A stretch of 6,191 nucleotides of DNA from an uncultured Mollicutes bacterium (GTDB lineage: Bacteria; Bacillota_I; Bacilli_A; Acholeplasmatales; Anaeroplasmataceae), in the NCBI GenBank assembly GCA_937905855.1, contig CALCWU010000091.1, positions 1 to 6,191 on the forward strand, in the 5' to 3' direction. Below are positions 1 to 6,191 of this stretch, one piece after another. The stretch's first letter is position 1. Each line of letters opens with the position of its first letter. The notes below the pieces were generated by a model. That model was given only the letters and a program-made list of their open reading frames with translations. It was not told the DNA's origin and did no database searches. Position numbers and translations under genes: made by a program.

Positions 1-576
1 AATAAAACATAGCAAGCAAAAGAAGGACTCATATAAAAATGTTGGATGATAATATACACCATTAAATTTCATATTATCCATAATAAAATCTGGTAAAAGC
101 TTATATAATAGGTCAACATTTTTAACAGCTGGTCCATATAATTCCCCATTAAAGAAATTACCCCATCTTCCACAAATTTGACCAATCAAAAAGCCAGGAG
201 CAACAATATCCAATGTTGAATAAAGACTAACATTTCTTTTTTTAGCATAAAAATATATTGTTATTAAGGATGCAATCACACCGCCCTGAATCGCAAGTCC
301 AGCTAAGCCATTAGAGGTGATTCCTAAAACATCAGAAAGTGAATCAAACTCATCAAGATTAAATAAGACATACCAAAGCCTAGCTCCCACAATAGCAAGC
401 GGTAAAACGATACAAATTCCTGTGTAAACATAATCACTAAATATGCCCAGCTTCTTTCCTTCCTTGACACCCAAAATCACAGCAATTATAACACCAATTA
501 GAATACATATTGCATACCATCTAACCTCAAGACCAAACAATTTAAAAGCAACAGGATTTAAGCTATTTATTAGCAT
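1..576 (-). CDS. lgt: Prolipoprotein diacylglyceryl transferase Lgt, 3' end cut by window edge
   Basis: Lgt is an integral membrane enzyme. It transfers diacylglyceryl from phosphatidylglycerol to the lipobox cysteine of prelipoproteins, the first step of lipoprotein maturation. I translated 192 residues from the ATG at 576-574 with no stop before the window edge; the family is usually about 260-290 residues, so roughly the last third lies outside. Visible landmarks are VRWYA (18-22), GARLWYVLF (64-72), GGVIAS after LAIQ (94-103), the family signature GRWGNFFNGELYG (136-148) and HPTFLYES (177-184). Hydrophobic segments lie near 21-36, 51-72, 92-110 and 121-135. By alignment to E. coli Lgt, R137, N140, E145 and G148 correspond to R143, N146, E151 and G154. 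Q97 falls where E. coli has His103. The start is supported by AGGAGG 8 nt upstream, inside the hprK tail; the two genes overlap by 14 nt, suggesting translational coupling. Identification is firm. Confidence 0.96.
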   Translation of the reverse strand, partial: MLINSLNPVAFKLFGLEVRWYAICILIGVIIAVILGVKEGKKLGIFSDYVYTGICIVLPLAIVGARLWYVLFNLDEFDSLSDVLGITSNGLAGLAIQGGVIASLITIYFYAKKRNVSLYSTLDIVAPGFLIGQICGRWGNFFNGELYGPAVKNVDLLYKLLPDFIMDNMKFNGVYYHPTFLYESFFCLLCFI

Positions 577-1504
577 CAGCACCACCTCCTGTAGCAGCCT
601 TATCGACAGAATCAGTAAACTCCTTAGCGGCAAAATGACCCATATATTTTAATTTTTCATTCATTGCAGCACTTTCAACAAGTAAAGCAACGTTTCTTCC
701 TGGTAACACTGGTAAGACAATATGCGAAATTTCAGTATCAAAATATTTAATCTTTTTTGTCTCAAGACCTAAACGATCATAATATTTGTCCTCTTGCCAC
801 TTTTCAAGTTCAACTACTAAACGTACATTTTTTCTTTCACGATAAGCACCAGCACCAAACATATAAACGATATCAACAATACCAATACCTCTTATCTCTA
901 AATATCTTTTTAAAATATCGGGAGCTGTACCAATTAAGTTTCCTGGCTCTTTTTCATATATTTCTACAAGGTCATCTGAAATTAACTGGTGACCTCTTTT
1001 TACAAGTTCCAAAGCTGTTTCTGATTTACCTATACCACTTTTACCAATAATTAAAGTACCCATACCATTTATATCAAGCAAGGTTCCATGAACACTAGTT
1101 CTTGGAGCAAGCTTTGCTTGTAAATAATCAAATATTTTTGAAGATGTAGGTGTTGTTCTCAAATCACTTTTTAAAACAACAATATTAAACTCCTCAGCAT
1201 ACGTTAAAAAATAATCAGGGATTTTAACATTTCTCGAAAAAATTATTGCAGGTGGATGCTCTAAAAAAATCTTTTTAACACGAAACAAAGCAACCTCACT
1301 TGTTAAGGTTGATAAGAATGTTGCTTCCTTTGATCCTATTAAAACAACTCTTTTTGATTCAAAATAATCGAAGAATCCAGCAAATTCCATACCTGGTCTA
1401 CAAATCATTTCAGTTTCAACATAAGCGTCAACACCTTTAGCACCAGCTAAAATATGAAGTCCATTATCTTTAATCATTTGTTCTACTTTTATTTTATCCG
1501 CCAT
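563..1504 (-). CDS. hprK: HPr kinase/phosphorylase (HprK/P)
   Basis: A bifunctional cytoplasmic enzyme that phosphorylates HPr on Ser-46 with ATP (or PPi) and reverses this by phosphorolysis. It controls CcpA-dependent catabolite repression and PTS uptake in Bacillota. At 313 residues it is full length (about 310 is typical). Residues 1-130 form the variable N-terminal domain. The catalytic domain begins near 131 and shows H139 in the SVHG motif, Walker A GKSGIGKS (154-161, K160), the acidic pair D177-D178, the family signature EIRGIGIVDI (203-212), and R244 in YDRLG. These sit one position before the catalytic residues I recall for Lactobacillus casei HprK/P (H140, K161, D178-D179, E204, R245), so both activities should be intact. 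The tail is rich in Ala and Gly (TGGGADANK) because it contains the lgt ribosome-binding site. The start at 1504 has GAGGTGA just upstream. It follows the 180-residue membrane protein gene by 14 nt and overlaps lgt by 14 nt. The stop codon is TAG. Confidence 0.97.
   Translation of the reverse strand: MADKIKVEQMIKDNGLHILAGAKGVDAYVETEMICRPGMEFAGFFDYFESKRVVLIGSKEATFLSTLTSEVALFRVKKIFLEHPPAIIFSRNVKIPDYFLTYAEEFNIVVLKSDLRTTPTSSKIFDYLQAKLAPRTSVHGTLLDINGMGTLIIGKSGIGKSETALELVKRGHQLISDDLVEIYEKEPGNLIGTAPDILKRYLEIRGIGIVDIVYMFGAGAYRERKNVRLVVELEKWQEDKYYDRLGLETKKIKYFDTEISHIVLPVLPGRNVALLVESAAMNEKLKYMGHFAAKEFTDSVDKAATGGGADANK
585..590 (-). promoter_or_regulatory. Shine-Dalgarno for lgt, inside the hprK 3' end
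   Basis: On the minus strand AGGAGG, extended to AGGAGGTGGT, sits 8 nt before the lgt ATG at 576. It is a near-perfect anti-SD match and fixes the lgt start. It lies within the hprK reading frame, where these bases encode part of the glycine-rich end of HPrK. Confidence 0.85.
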
Positions 1505-1508
1505 TTTG

Positions 1509-1515
1509 TCACCTC
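1509..1515 (-). promoter_or_regulatory. Shine-Dalgarno for hprK
   Basis: GAGGTGA on the minus strand lies 4 nt (7 nt counted from GAGG) before the hprK ATG at 1504. It occupies most of the 14-nt gap after the stop codon of the upstream gene, leaving no room for a separate promoter there. It supports the chosen hprK start. Confidence 0.75.
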
Positions 1516-1518
1516 AAA

Positions 1519-2061
1519 TTAATAAATAAATCTTCTTCTAATCATAACATAATTGAATATTAAATACAACGCCTCAAAGGCAAAATAGAATCCACATAAA
1601 ATAAATGGTGAATTAAACTCCATAAAATATAAATAAGGAGCTAAGAAATAAAGAATAATGATCATAATTGCTGTATAAACTGTATAAAATGTTATAAAGC
1701 CAACCTTTTTCTTAATGAAATTTGCAAGTGGATTATTGCGCATAAATAATTCAAATACAGCAAAAATTGCAAAGCCAATAAAAGGAAATAGCTTATTGAC
1801 AAATGTAATCGCTGATGAGAAAAAACCAAAGCATGCTGAGCAAATAACCATATATAAAACAAAAGCAATAAGATATTTTTTTATAAATCTAAGAACCTTT
1901 TCCTTTTTAGATAAATTTTTAGGATTCAACTTTTTAATACTATCCTTTACCTTATCAACCTCTTCTTTGGTTGCTAGGCCCTCATTTAATAAATCATCAA
2001 GGCTATCCTCTAGCTCCTTTAAATCCTTATCCTCTTGTTCTTTCTTATTCTTTTTTGGCAT
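1519..2061 (-). CDS. Unrecognised four-TM membrane protein with charged N-terminus, at the yvl position between uvrA and hprK
   Basis: I do not recognise this 180-residue protein as a named family, and its function is unknown. Residues 1-62 are strongly charged (Lys/Glu/Asp), without a signal peptide. Within this part, about 17-44 (from DDLLNEGLATKEEV onward) resembles the SHOCT pattern: a short helix, then G-[LI]-[AT]-x-E-E, then a second helix. Hydrophobic stretches at about 64-88, 92-109, 124-146 and 152-174 predict four membrane helices. The tail RRRFIY is positively charged. An even helix number and basic flanks suggest both termini are cytoplasmic. The layout of the last ~117 residues loosely resembles YvlD-type small membrane proteins (phage holin family 4), which in B. 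subtilis lie just before hprK; this is an inference from gene order and hydrophobicity only. The ATG overlaps the uvrA stop by one base (TAATG), so translation is probably coupled to uvrA. Base composition looks like that of its neighbours. Confidence 0.85.
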   Translation of the reverse strand: MPKKNKKEQEDKDLKELEDSLDDLLNEGLATKEEVDKVKDSIKKLNPKNLSKKEKVLRFIKKYLIAFVLYMVICSACFGFFSSAITFVNKLFPFIGFAIFAVFELFMRNNPLANFIKKKVGFITFYTVYTAIMIIILYFLAPYLYFMEFNSPFILCGFYFAFEALYLIFNYVMIRRRFIY

Positions 2062-4871
2062 TATTTCATCACATCCTTTAAGAATTTTGCAGTATATGTA
2101 TCACTATTTTTTATCATTTCCTCAGGTGTACCACTAAATATAACATTTCCACCACGTTCGCCACCATCCGGTCCTAAATCAATAATGTAATCTGCACATT
2201 TAACCACATCTAAATTATGCTCAATTATAATAACAGATGCTCCACAATCAGCGATTTTATAGATAACATTCATAAGCTTTTTAATGTCATCAACATGAAG
2301 TCCTGTTGTTGGCTCATCAAGTATATAAAGAGTTTTAGCTGATATTTTGGAATTAAGCTCATAGGCAAGCTTTACTCTTTGTGCCTCACCACCGCTTAAG
2401 GTTGTTGATGATTGTCCAAGCTTCATATAACCAAGTCCAACATCGACAAGAGTTTGAAGCTTTGACTTAATTTTAGGGAATGCATCAAAGAACTCTAAAG
2501 CATCCTCAATTTGCATATCCAATACCTCAGCAATGTTTTTGCCCTTAAATAAGACCTCCAATGTTTCATGCTGATATCTAGTACCATGACATACCTCACA
2601 TGGAACATAAACATCTGGTAAGAAATTCATTCTAATTCTCTTAAGACCATCACCACCGCAGGCCTCACAACGTCCACCTTTAACGTTGAAGCTAAATCTA
2701 CTCTTGTCATAGCCTCTAACCTTTGCTTCATTAGTAGTTGCAAAAACATCTCTAATATCATCAAATACTCCCGTATAGGTTGCTGGATTAGATCTTGGTG
2801 TACGACCTATTGGTGTTTGCGAAATTGCAATAACTCGGTCGAAATTCTCAATACCCTTAATTTCCTTACATTTACCTGGCTTTTCTTTCTTGTTTTTATA
2901 AAGCTTCAAAAGACAATTCTTATATAAAACCTGATTAATTAATGAAGATTTGCCGCTACCGCTTACACCAGTCACACAAACAATCATACCAAGAGGAATT
3001 TTAACATTTACATTTTTTAAATTGTTTTCACAGGCACCCTTAATTTCAATAAATTTACCATTTCCAGGTCTTCTCACCTTAGGAATTTCGATCTTTTTTC
3101 TTCCAGTTAAATAAGCTCCTGTTAAGCTATTTGGATTTGCCATTACCTCACTTGGAGTACCACAAGCAACAATTTCTCCACCATGGCTTCCCGCACCTGG
3201 TCCAACATCAACTAAATAATCACTTGCAAGCATAGTATCAGAATCATGCTCAACAACGATCAAGGTATTTCCTAAATCACGCATTTTCTTTAATGTATTA
3301 ATTAGTCTTTCATTATCTTTTTGATGAAGACCAATTGAAGGCTCATCAAGAACATATAAAACACCAGTAAGCTGCGAACCTATTTGTGTTGCAAGTCTAA
3401 TACGCTGAGCCTCACCACCACTTAAGGTATCAGCACTTCTTGATAATGATAAATATTCCAACCCAACATCAATTAAAAAGCCTAATCTATCTTTAATTTC
3501 TTTAATTATTAGCTTAGATATAACCTTTTGTTCCTCACTTAATTCAATATTATCAAAGAACTTATATAAATCCTCAATTGACATAACACATAAATCATTA
3601 ATATTTTTACCATTAATAAGAATTGATAAAACACTTTTATTTAATCTAGCACCATGACAGCTATTACACTCACCAGAAACCATATAACCCTCTATCCATT
3701 CTCTAATCCAATCACTATTAGTTTCTAGATATCTTCTTGAAAAATTAGAAATAACACCTTCAAAGGCTTCAACCTTGTCATGATTTCTTCCGCTTGAAGA
3801 ATTCATTTTATAATGAATTAAATCAGGAGATCCATACATAATAATTTTTTGCTGTTCTTTATCTAAATCCTTAAATGGTTTATTCATATCAATACCATAA
3901 AATTTACAGGTTTGCTCTAGCATCAAATTATTCAAATTATCCTTTTCCTGATTACGATAGGGAACGATAGCGCCATCATTCAAGGATTTATCATAATCCA
4001 TAACTAAATCTTCACTAACATTTAGCTTATATCCTAAACCATTACATTCAGGACAAGCTCCAAGTGGAGAGTTAAAGCTAAATAGTCTTGGCTCTATTTC
4101 AGGCATAGAGAAGCCACAATATTTACAAGCATAATGCTCGGAAAAGAATAGCTCATTATCGTTTGTCATAACCTTAACAAAACCACCACTAAATTTAGCT
4201 GCAAGCTCCAAAGCTTCACTTATTCTAAGACGATTTTCCTTTTTTAAAACAAGTCTATCAACCACAATATCAATATCATGCTTCTTATTTTTATCAAGAG
4301 AAATTGGCGAATCTATCTCTACTATTTCCCCATCAACTCTTGCTCTTATAAAGCCTGCCTTTAAATATTTAGCAAAAACATCCTTATGCTCACCCTTTGC
4401 ACGATTAACAACAGGTGATAAAATATATAATCTACTACCCTCAGGTAATTCATAGATTTTATTAATCATTTGTTCAATGCTATAGGCAGTAATTGGTTCA
4501 TGATGTGTAGGACAATAGGGAACACCAATTTTGGCAAATAATAATCTTAAATAATCATAAATTTCTGTTACTGTTCCTACAGTTGAACGTGGGTTATGAG
4601 ATGTTGATTTTTGATCAATTGAAATAGCCGGTGATAAGCCTTCAATGCTATCTACATCAGGCTTTTCACTAGAGCCAATAAACATTCTTGCATAGCTAGA
4701 TAATGATTCAACAAATCTTCTTTCACCCTCTTGAAAGATTGTATCAAAGGCTAAGGATGTTTTACCACTACCACTTACACCTGTCATAACTATTAATTTA
4801 TTCTTAGGTAATTCTAAAGAAACATTCTTTAAATTGTTTTCTCTAGCTCCTTTAACAATAATTTTATCCAT
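2061..4871 (-). CDS. uvrA: Excinuclease ABC subunit A (UvrA)
   Basis: UvrA is the damage-sensing ATPase of nucleotide excision repair. A UvrA dimer loads UvrB on lesions, after which UvrC incises. The 936 residues are close to the usual 940-950, so it is complete. It has two ABC modules. Module I: Walker A GVSGSGKT (31-38), the UvrB-binding region after about 115, a C4 zinc site (C249, C252, C273, C276), a further CxxC at C402/C405, signature LSGGEAQR (483-490) and Walker B with LDEPSIGLH (508-516) and H542. Module II: Walker A GVSGSGKS (635-642), a C4 zinc site (C735, C738, C758, C761), signature LSGGEAQR (825-832) and LDEPTTGLH (851-859), with H885. PRLFSFNSPLGACPEC (261-276) is typical of the family. 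All key residues are present. The ATG at 4871 has AAGGAG 6 nt upstream. It lies 3 nt after ligA and shares one base with the next gene. No uvrB or uvrC is visible in this window. Confidence 0.98.
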   Translation of the reverse strand: MDKIIVKGARENNLKNVSLELPKNKLIVMTGVSGSGKTSLAFDTIFQEGERRFVESLSSYARMFIGSSEKPDVDSIEGLSPAISIDQKSTSHNPRSTVGTVTEIYDYLRLLFAKIGVPYCPTHHEPITAYSIEQMINKIYELPEGSRLYILSPVVNRAKGEHKDVFAKYLKAGFIRARVDGEIVEIDSPISLDKNKKHDIDIVVDRLVLKKENRLRISEALELAAKFSGGFVKVMTNDNELFFSEHYACKYCGFSMPEIEPRLFSFNSPLGACPECNGLGYKLNVSEDLVMDYDKSLNDGAIVPYRNQEKDNLNNLMLEQTCKFYGIDMNKPFKDLDKEQQKIIMYGSPDLIHYKMNSSSGRNHDKVEAFEGVISNFSRRYLETNSDWIREWIEGYMVSGECNSCHGARLNKSVLSILINGKNINDLCVMSIEDLYKFFDNIELSEEQKVISKLIIKEIKDRLGFLIDVGLEYLSLSRSADTLSGGEAQRIRLATQIGSQLTGVLYVLDEPSIGLHQKDNERLINTLKKMRDLGNTLIVVEHDSDTMLASDYLVDVGPGAGSHGGEIVACGTPSEVMANPNSLTGAYLTGRKKIEIPKVRRPGNGKFIEIKGACENNLKNVNVKIPLGMIVCVTGVSGSGKSSLINQVLYKNCLLKLYKNKKEKPGKCKEIKGIENFDRVIAISQTPIGRTPRSNPATYTGVFDDIRDVFATTNEAKVRGYDKSRFSFNVKGGRCEACGGDGLKRIRMNFLPDVYVPCEVCHGTRYQHETLEVLFKGKNIAEVLDMQIEDALEFFDAFPKIKSKLQTLVDVGLGYMKLGQSSTTLSGGEAQRVKLAYELNSKISAKTLYILDEPTTGLHVDDIKKLMNVIYKIADCGASVIIIEHNLDVVKCADYIIDLGPDGGERGGNVIFSGTPEEMIKNSDTYTAKFLKDVMK
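2074..2079 (-). promoter_or_regulatory. Likely Shine-Dalgarno for the 180-residue membrane protein
   Basis: AAAGGA on the minus strand lies 12 nt before the ATG at 2061, within the last codons of uvrA. The spacing is longer than for the other genes here, so initiation may rely partly on ribosomes terminating at the overlapping uvrA stop (TAATG). Confidence 0.5.
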
Positions 4872-4874
4872 TTT

Positions 4875-6191
4875 TTACTCCTTAATTTTCTCCATAAACT
4901 CGCTTTCATTCATAGTTAGAATTTTTAATTCAAGAGCCTTATTATATTTACTACCTGGAGCATCACCAACAATAACAACATCAGTTTTCTTGCTAACGCT
5001 ATCAACCATTTTAGCTCCATATGATTCTAACAGCTTTTTTACCTCATCACGAGCCATAGATAAAGCACCGGTTAAGACAACTTTTTTGCCTGTAAACCAT
5101 GATTCCTTAATTTCCTTCTTAGCATAATTCATATTAAGTCCAAGAAGCCTTAAACGACTAATTAATGAAATATTCTTTTCATTACTAAACCACGCTGTTA
5201 CCTCACTAGCTATTGCTAAGCCAACATCATCAATATTTTGAATATCTTCTAGCTTAGCATTCATAATTTCATCCATTGATGGATATTTCTCACATAAAAT
5301 TCTAGCAACCTTACTACCAACATGCTTAATTCCAAGACCAAATAACAATCTCTCTAAACCGTTTTGTTTACTAAGCTCAATGGCATTTAATAAATAATCA
5401 ACGCTCTTTTTACCAAAGCCATCTAAAGACATTAGCTCTTCAGCATGGTTATAAAGAGTAAAGATATCACTAATATCCTTAATAAATCCCTTTTCATATA
5501 AAATTCTTGTTACCTTATCACCTAATGAATCTATATTATAAGCCGGCTTAGATGCAAAATGAATTAAGCCATTAATTATTTTTTCCTTACAATCGGGATT
5601 TGGACAATAATAATCAGCTTCATCAATATTTCTTACAAGCCTACTACCACAGCAAGGACAAGTATCAATCATCTTAAAAGGAATAACACTATTATCTCTT
5701 TCCTCTAAAACTGGCCTTACAACCTCAGGAATAACATCGCCAGCCTTACGAATAATTACTGTATCATTTACATGAATGTCCTTATTAATAATATAATCCT
5801 CATTATGAAGCGTAGCCTTAGCAACTAATGACCCAGCAACAACAACAGGCTTAAAATTAGCAACTGGCGTAATAACTCCACTTCTTCCAACCTGATAGGT
5901 TATATCTAAAAGCTTAGTTTTGACCTCCTCAGGTGGAAACTTATAAGCAATTGCCCATCTAGGGTACTTTACTGTACTGCCAAGCAAATCATGGTATTCT
6001 AGTTCATTTACCTTTATAACAATACCATCAATGTCATAAGGAAGATTTGCTCTTTCCTCGCCCATTTTTTTTATGTATTCAATTACCTCATCAATATTTT
6101 TTGCATGGACATATTTAGGATTAGTTTTTAAGCCTAAATTTTTCATCTTTAGCAATGCCTCTTCTTGAGTTTTAACACTACTATCATTTAG
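4875..6191 (-). CDS. ligA: NAD+-dependent DNA ligase LigA, 5' end cut by window edge
   Basis: LigA seals nicks with 3'-OH and 5'-phosphate ends using NAD+, and is essential in replication and repair. The frame is open to the window edge, giving 438 residues of a family usually about 670, so about 230 N-terminal residues, including domain Ia and the adenylated KxDG lysine, lie outside. Numbering from the edge, the fragment shows the rest of the nucleotidyltransferase domain with DGIVIK (55-60) and AYKFP (82-86). Next come the OB fold with GRSGVITPVANFKPV (102-116), a four-Cys zinc finger (C178, C181, C196, C201), helix-hairpin-helix repeats (about 255-335, with GFGKKS and GLGIKHVGSK), and a C-terminal BRCT domain (about 366-438, with LTGAL and GSKYNKALEL). 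A TTG at 6155 could be mistaken for the start, but twelve further in-frame codons upstream (LNDSSVKTQEEA) continue the conserved domain. The stop TAA lies 3 nt before uvrA. The family assignment is firm. Confidence 0.97.
   Translation of the reverse strand, partial: LNDSSVKTQEEALLKMKNLGLKTNPKYVHAKNIDEVIEYIKKMGEERANLPYDIDGIVIKVNELEYHDLLGSTVKYPRWAIAYKFPPEEVKTKLLDITYQVGRSGVITPVANFKPVVVAGSLVAKATLHNEDYIINKDIHVNDTVIIRKAGDVIPEVVRPVLEERDNSVIPFKMIDTCPCCGSRLVRNIDEADYYCPNPDCKEKIINGLIHFASKPAYNIDSLGDKVTRILYEKGFIKDISDIFTLYNHAEELMSLDGFGKKSVDYLLNAIELSKQNGLERLLFGLGIKHVGSKVARILCEKYPSMDEIMNAKLEDIQNIDDVGLAIASEVTAWFSNEKNISLISRLRLLGLNMNYAKKEIKESWFTGKKVVLTGALSMARDEVKKLLESYGAKMVDSVSKKTDVVIVGDAPGSKYNKALELKILTMNESEFMEKIKE
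4878..4883 (-). promoter_or_regulatory. Shine-Dalgarno for uvrA, encoded by the last two ligA codons
   Basis: AAGGAG on the minus strand is 6 nt before the uvrA ATG. The same six bases are the final Lys and Glu codons of ligA, followed at once by its TAA. This fixes the uvrA start and points to co-translation of the two repair genes from one message. Confidence 0.8.

Noticed and set aside
154..161. Possible disruption of lgt because the frame ends at position 1
   Set aside because: No in-frame stop or frameshift is present and the signature region is intact. The gene is simply cut by the window boundary.
443..652. Plus-strand open frame of 69 codons spanning the lgt/hprK junction
   Set aside because: It lies antisense to two confidently identified conserved genes. 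Its translation has no recognisable domain and a composition typical of a reversed frame.
757..1050. Plus-strand open frame of 97 codons inside hprK
   Set aside because: It is fully antisense to the catalytic domain of hprK. The His/Gln/Tyr-rich translation is a by-product of the reverse frame.
1715..2137. Plus-strand open frame of 140 codons opposite the membrane protein gene and the uvrA end
   Set aside because: The Ser/Leu/Phe-rich translation mirrors the Lys/Glu-rich N-terminus on the other strand. The minus-strand frame has better start context, a ribosome-binding site and operon spacing.
4834..5127. Plus-strand open frame of 97 codons opposite the ligA BRCT domain and the uvrA start
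   Set aside because: It is antisense to conserved coding sequence on both sides and shows no domain of its own.
6153..6155. TTG as a start for a short 426-residue LigA
   Set aside because: The frame stays open through twelve more codons to the window edge and these continue the nucleotidyltransferase domain. The gene is cut by the window and is not an N-terminally truncated ligase.
1..6191. TGA-as-tryptophan (Mycoplasma-type) genetic code
   Set aside because: Tryptophans checked, for example in the Lgt signature, use TGG. All conserved genes run full length without an internal TGA.

Overview
The window is a compact stretch of conserved chromosomal genes from an AT-rich, low-GC Gram-positive bacterium. 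All five genes lie on the minus strand, so they are read from right to left. HPr kinase/phosphorylase followed directly by Lgt, with UvrA nearby, is a Bacillota-type arrangement. Strong purine-rich Shine-Dalgarno sequences, codon choice ending mostly in A or T, and short spacers suggest an Erysipelotrichia-like or walled/Acholeplasma-like (Mollicutes-related) lineage, but the exact taxon cannot be fixed by eye. Tryptophans that I decoded use TGG and none of the long frames contains an internal TGA. This argues for the standard bacterial code and against the Mycoplasma/Spiroplasma code in which TGA is Trp.

Layout in transcription order: (1) ligA, NAD+-dependent DNA ligase, entering from the right edge with its N-terminal third missing (6191 down to 4875); (2) uvrA, excinuclease ABC subunit A, complete (4871-2061); (3) an unrecognised 180-residue protein with a charged cytoplasmic N-terminus and about four membrane segments (2061-1519); (4) hprK, HPr kinase/phosphorylase, complete (1504-563); (5) lgt, prolipoprotein diacylglyceryl transferase, running off the left edge with its last third missing (576 down to 1).

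The junctions are a 3-nt gap, a 1-nt TAATG overlap, a 14-nt gap and a 14-nt overlap. There is no room for a terminator or an ordinary promoter between genes, so the window most likely lies inside one polycistronic unit whose promoter is beyond the right edge. No stretch over 15 bases is non-coding. I see no RNA genes, mobile elements, CRISPR arrays or long repeats.

Functionally, ligA and uvrA form a DNA-repair pair: UvrA starts nucleotide excision repair by recognising damage with UvrB, and LigA seals the resynthesised patch. hprK controls carbon catabolite repression and PTS sugar uptake through HPr Ser-46. lgt performs the first step of lipoprotein maturation. The order uvrA - small membrane protein(s) - hprK - lgt matches, as I recall it, the Bacillus subtilis order uvrA-yvlABCD-hprK-lgt. 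The 180-residue protein occupies the yvl position and is the only gene here whose function is open. I did not find a convincing new multi-gene system.
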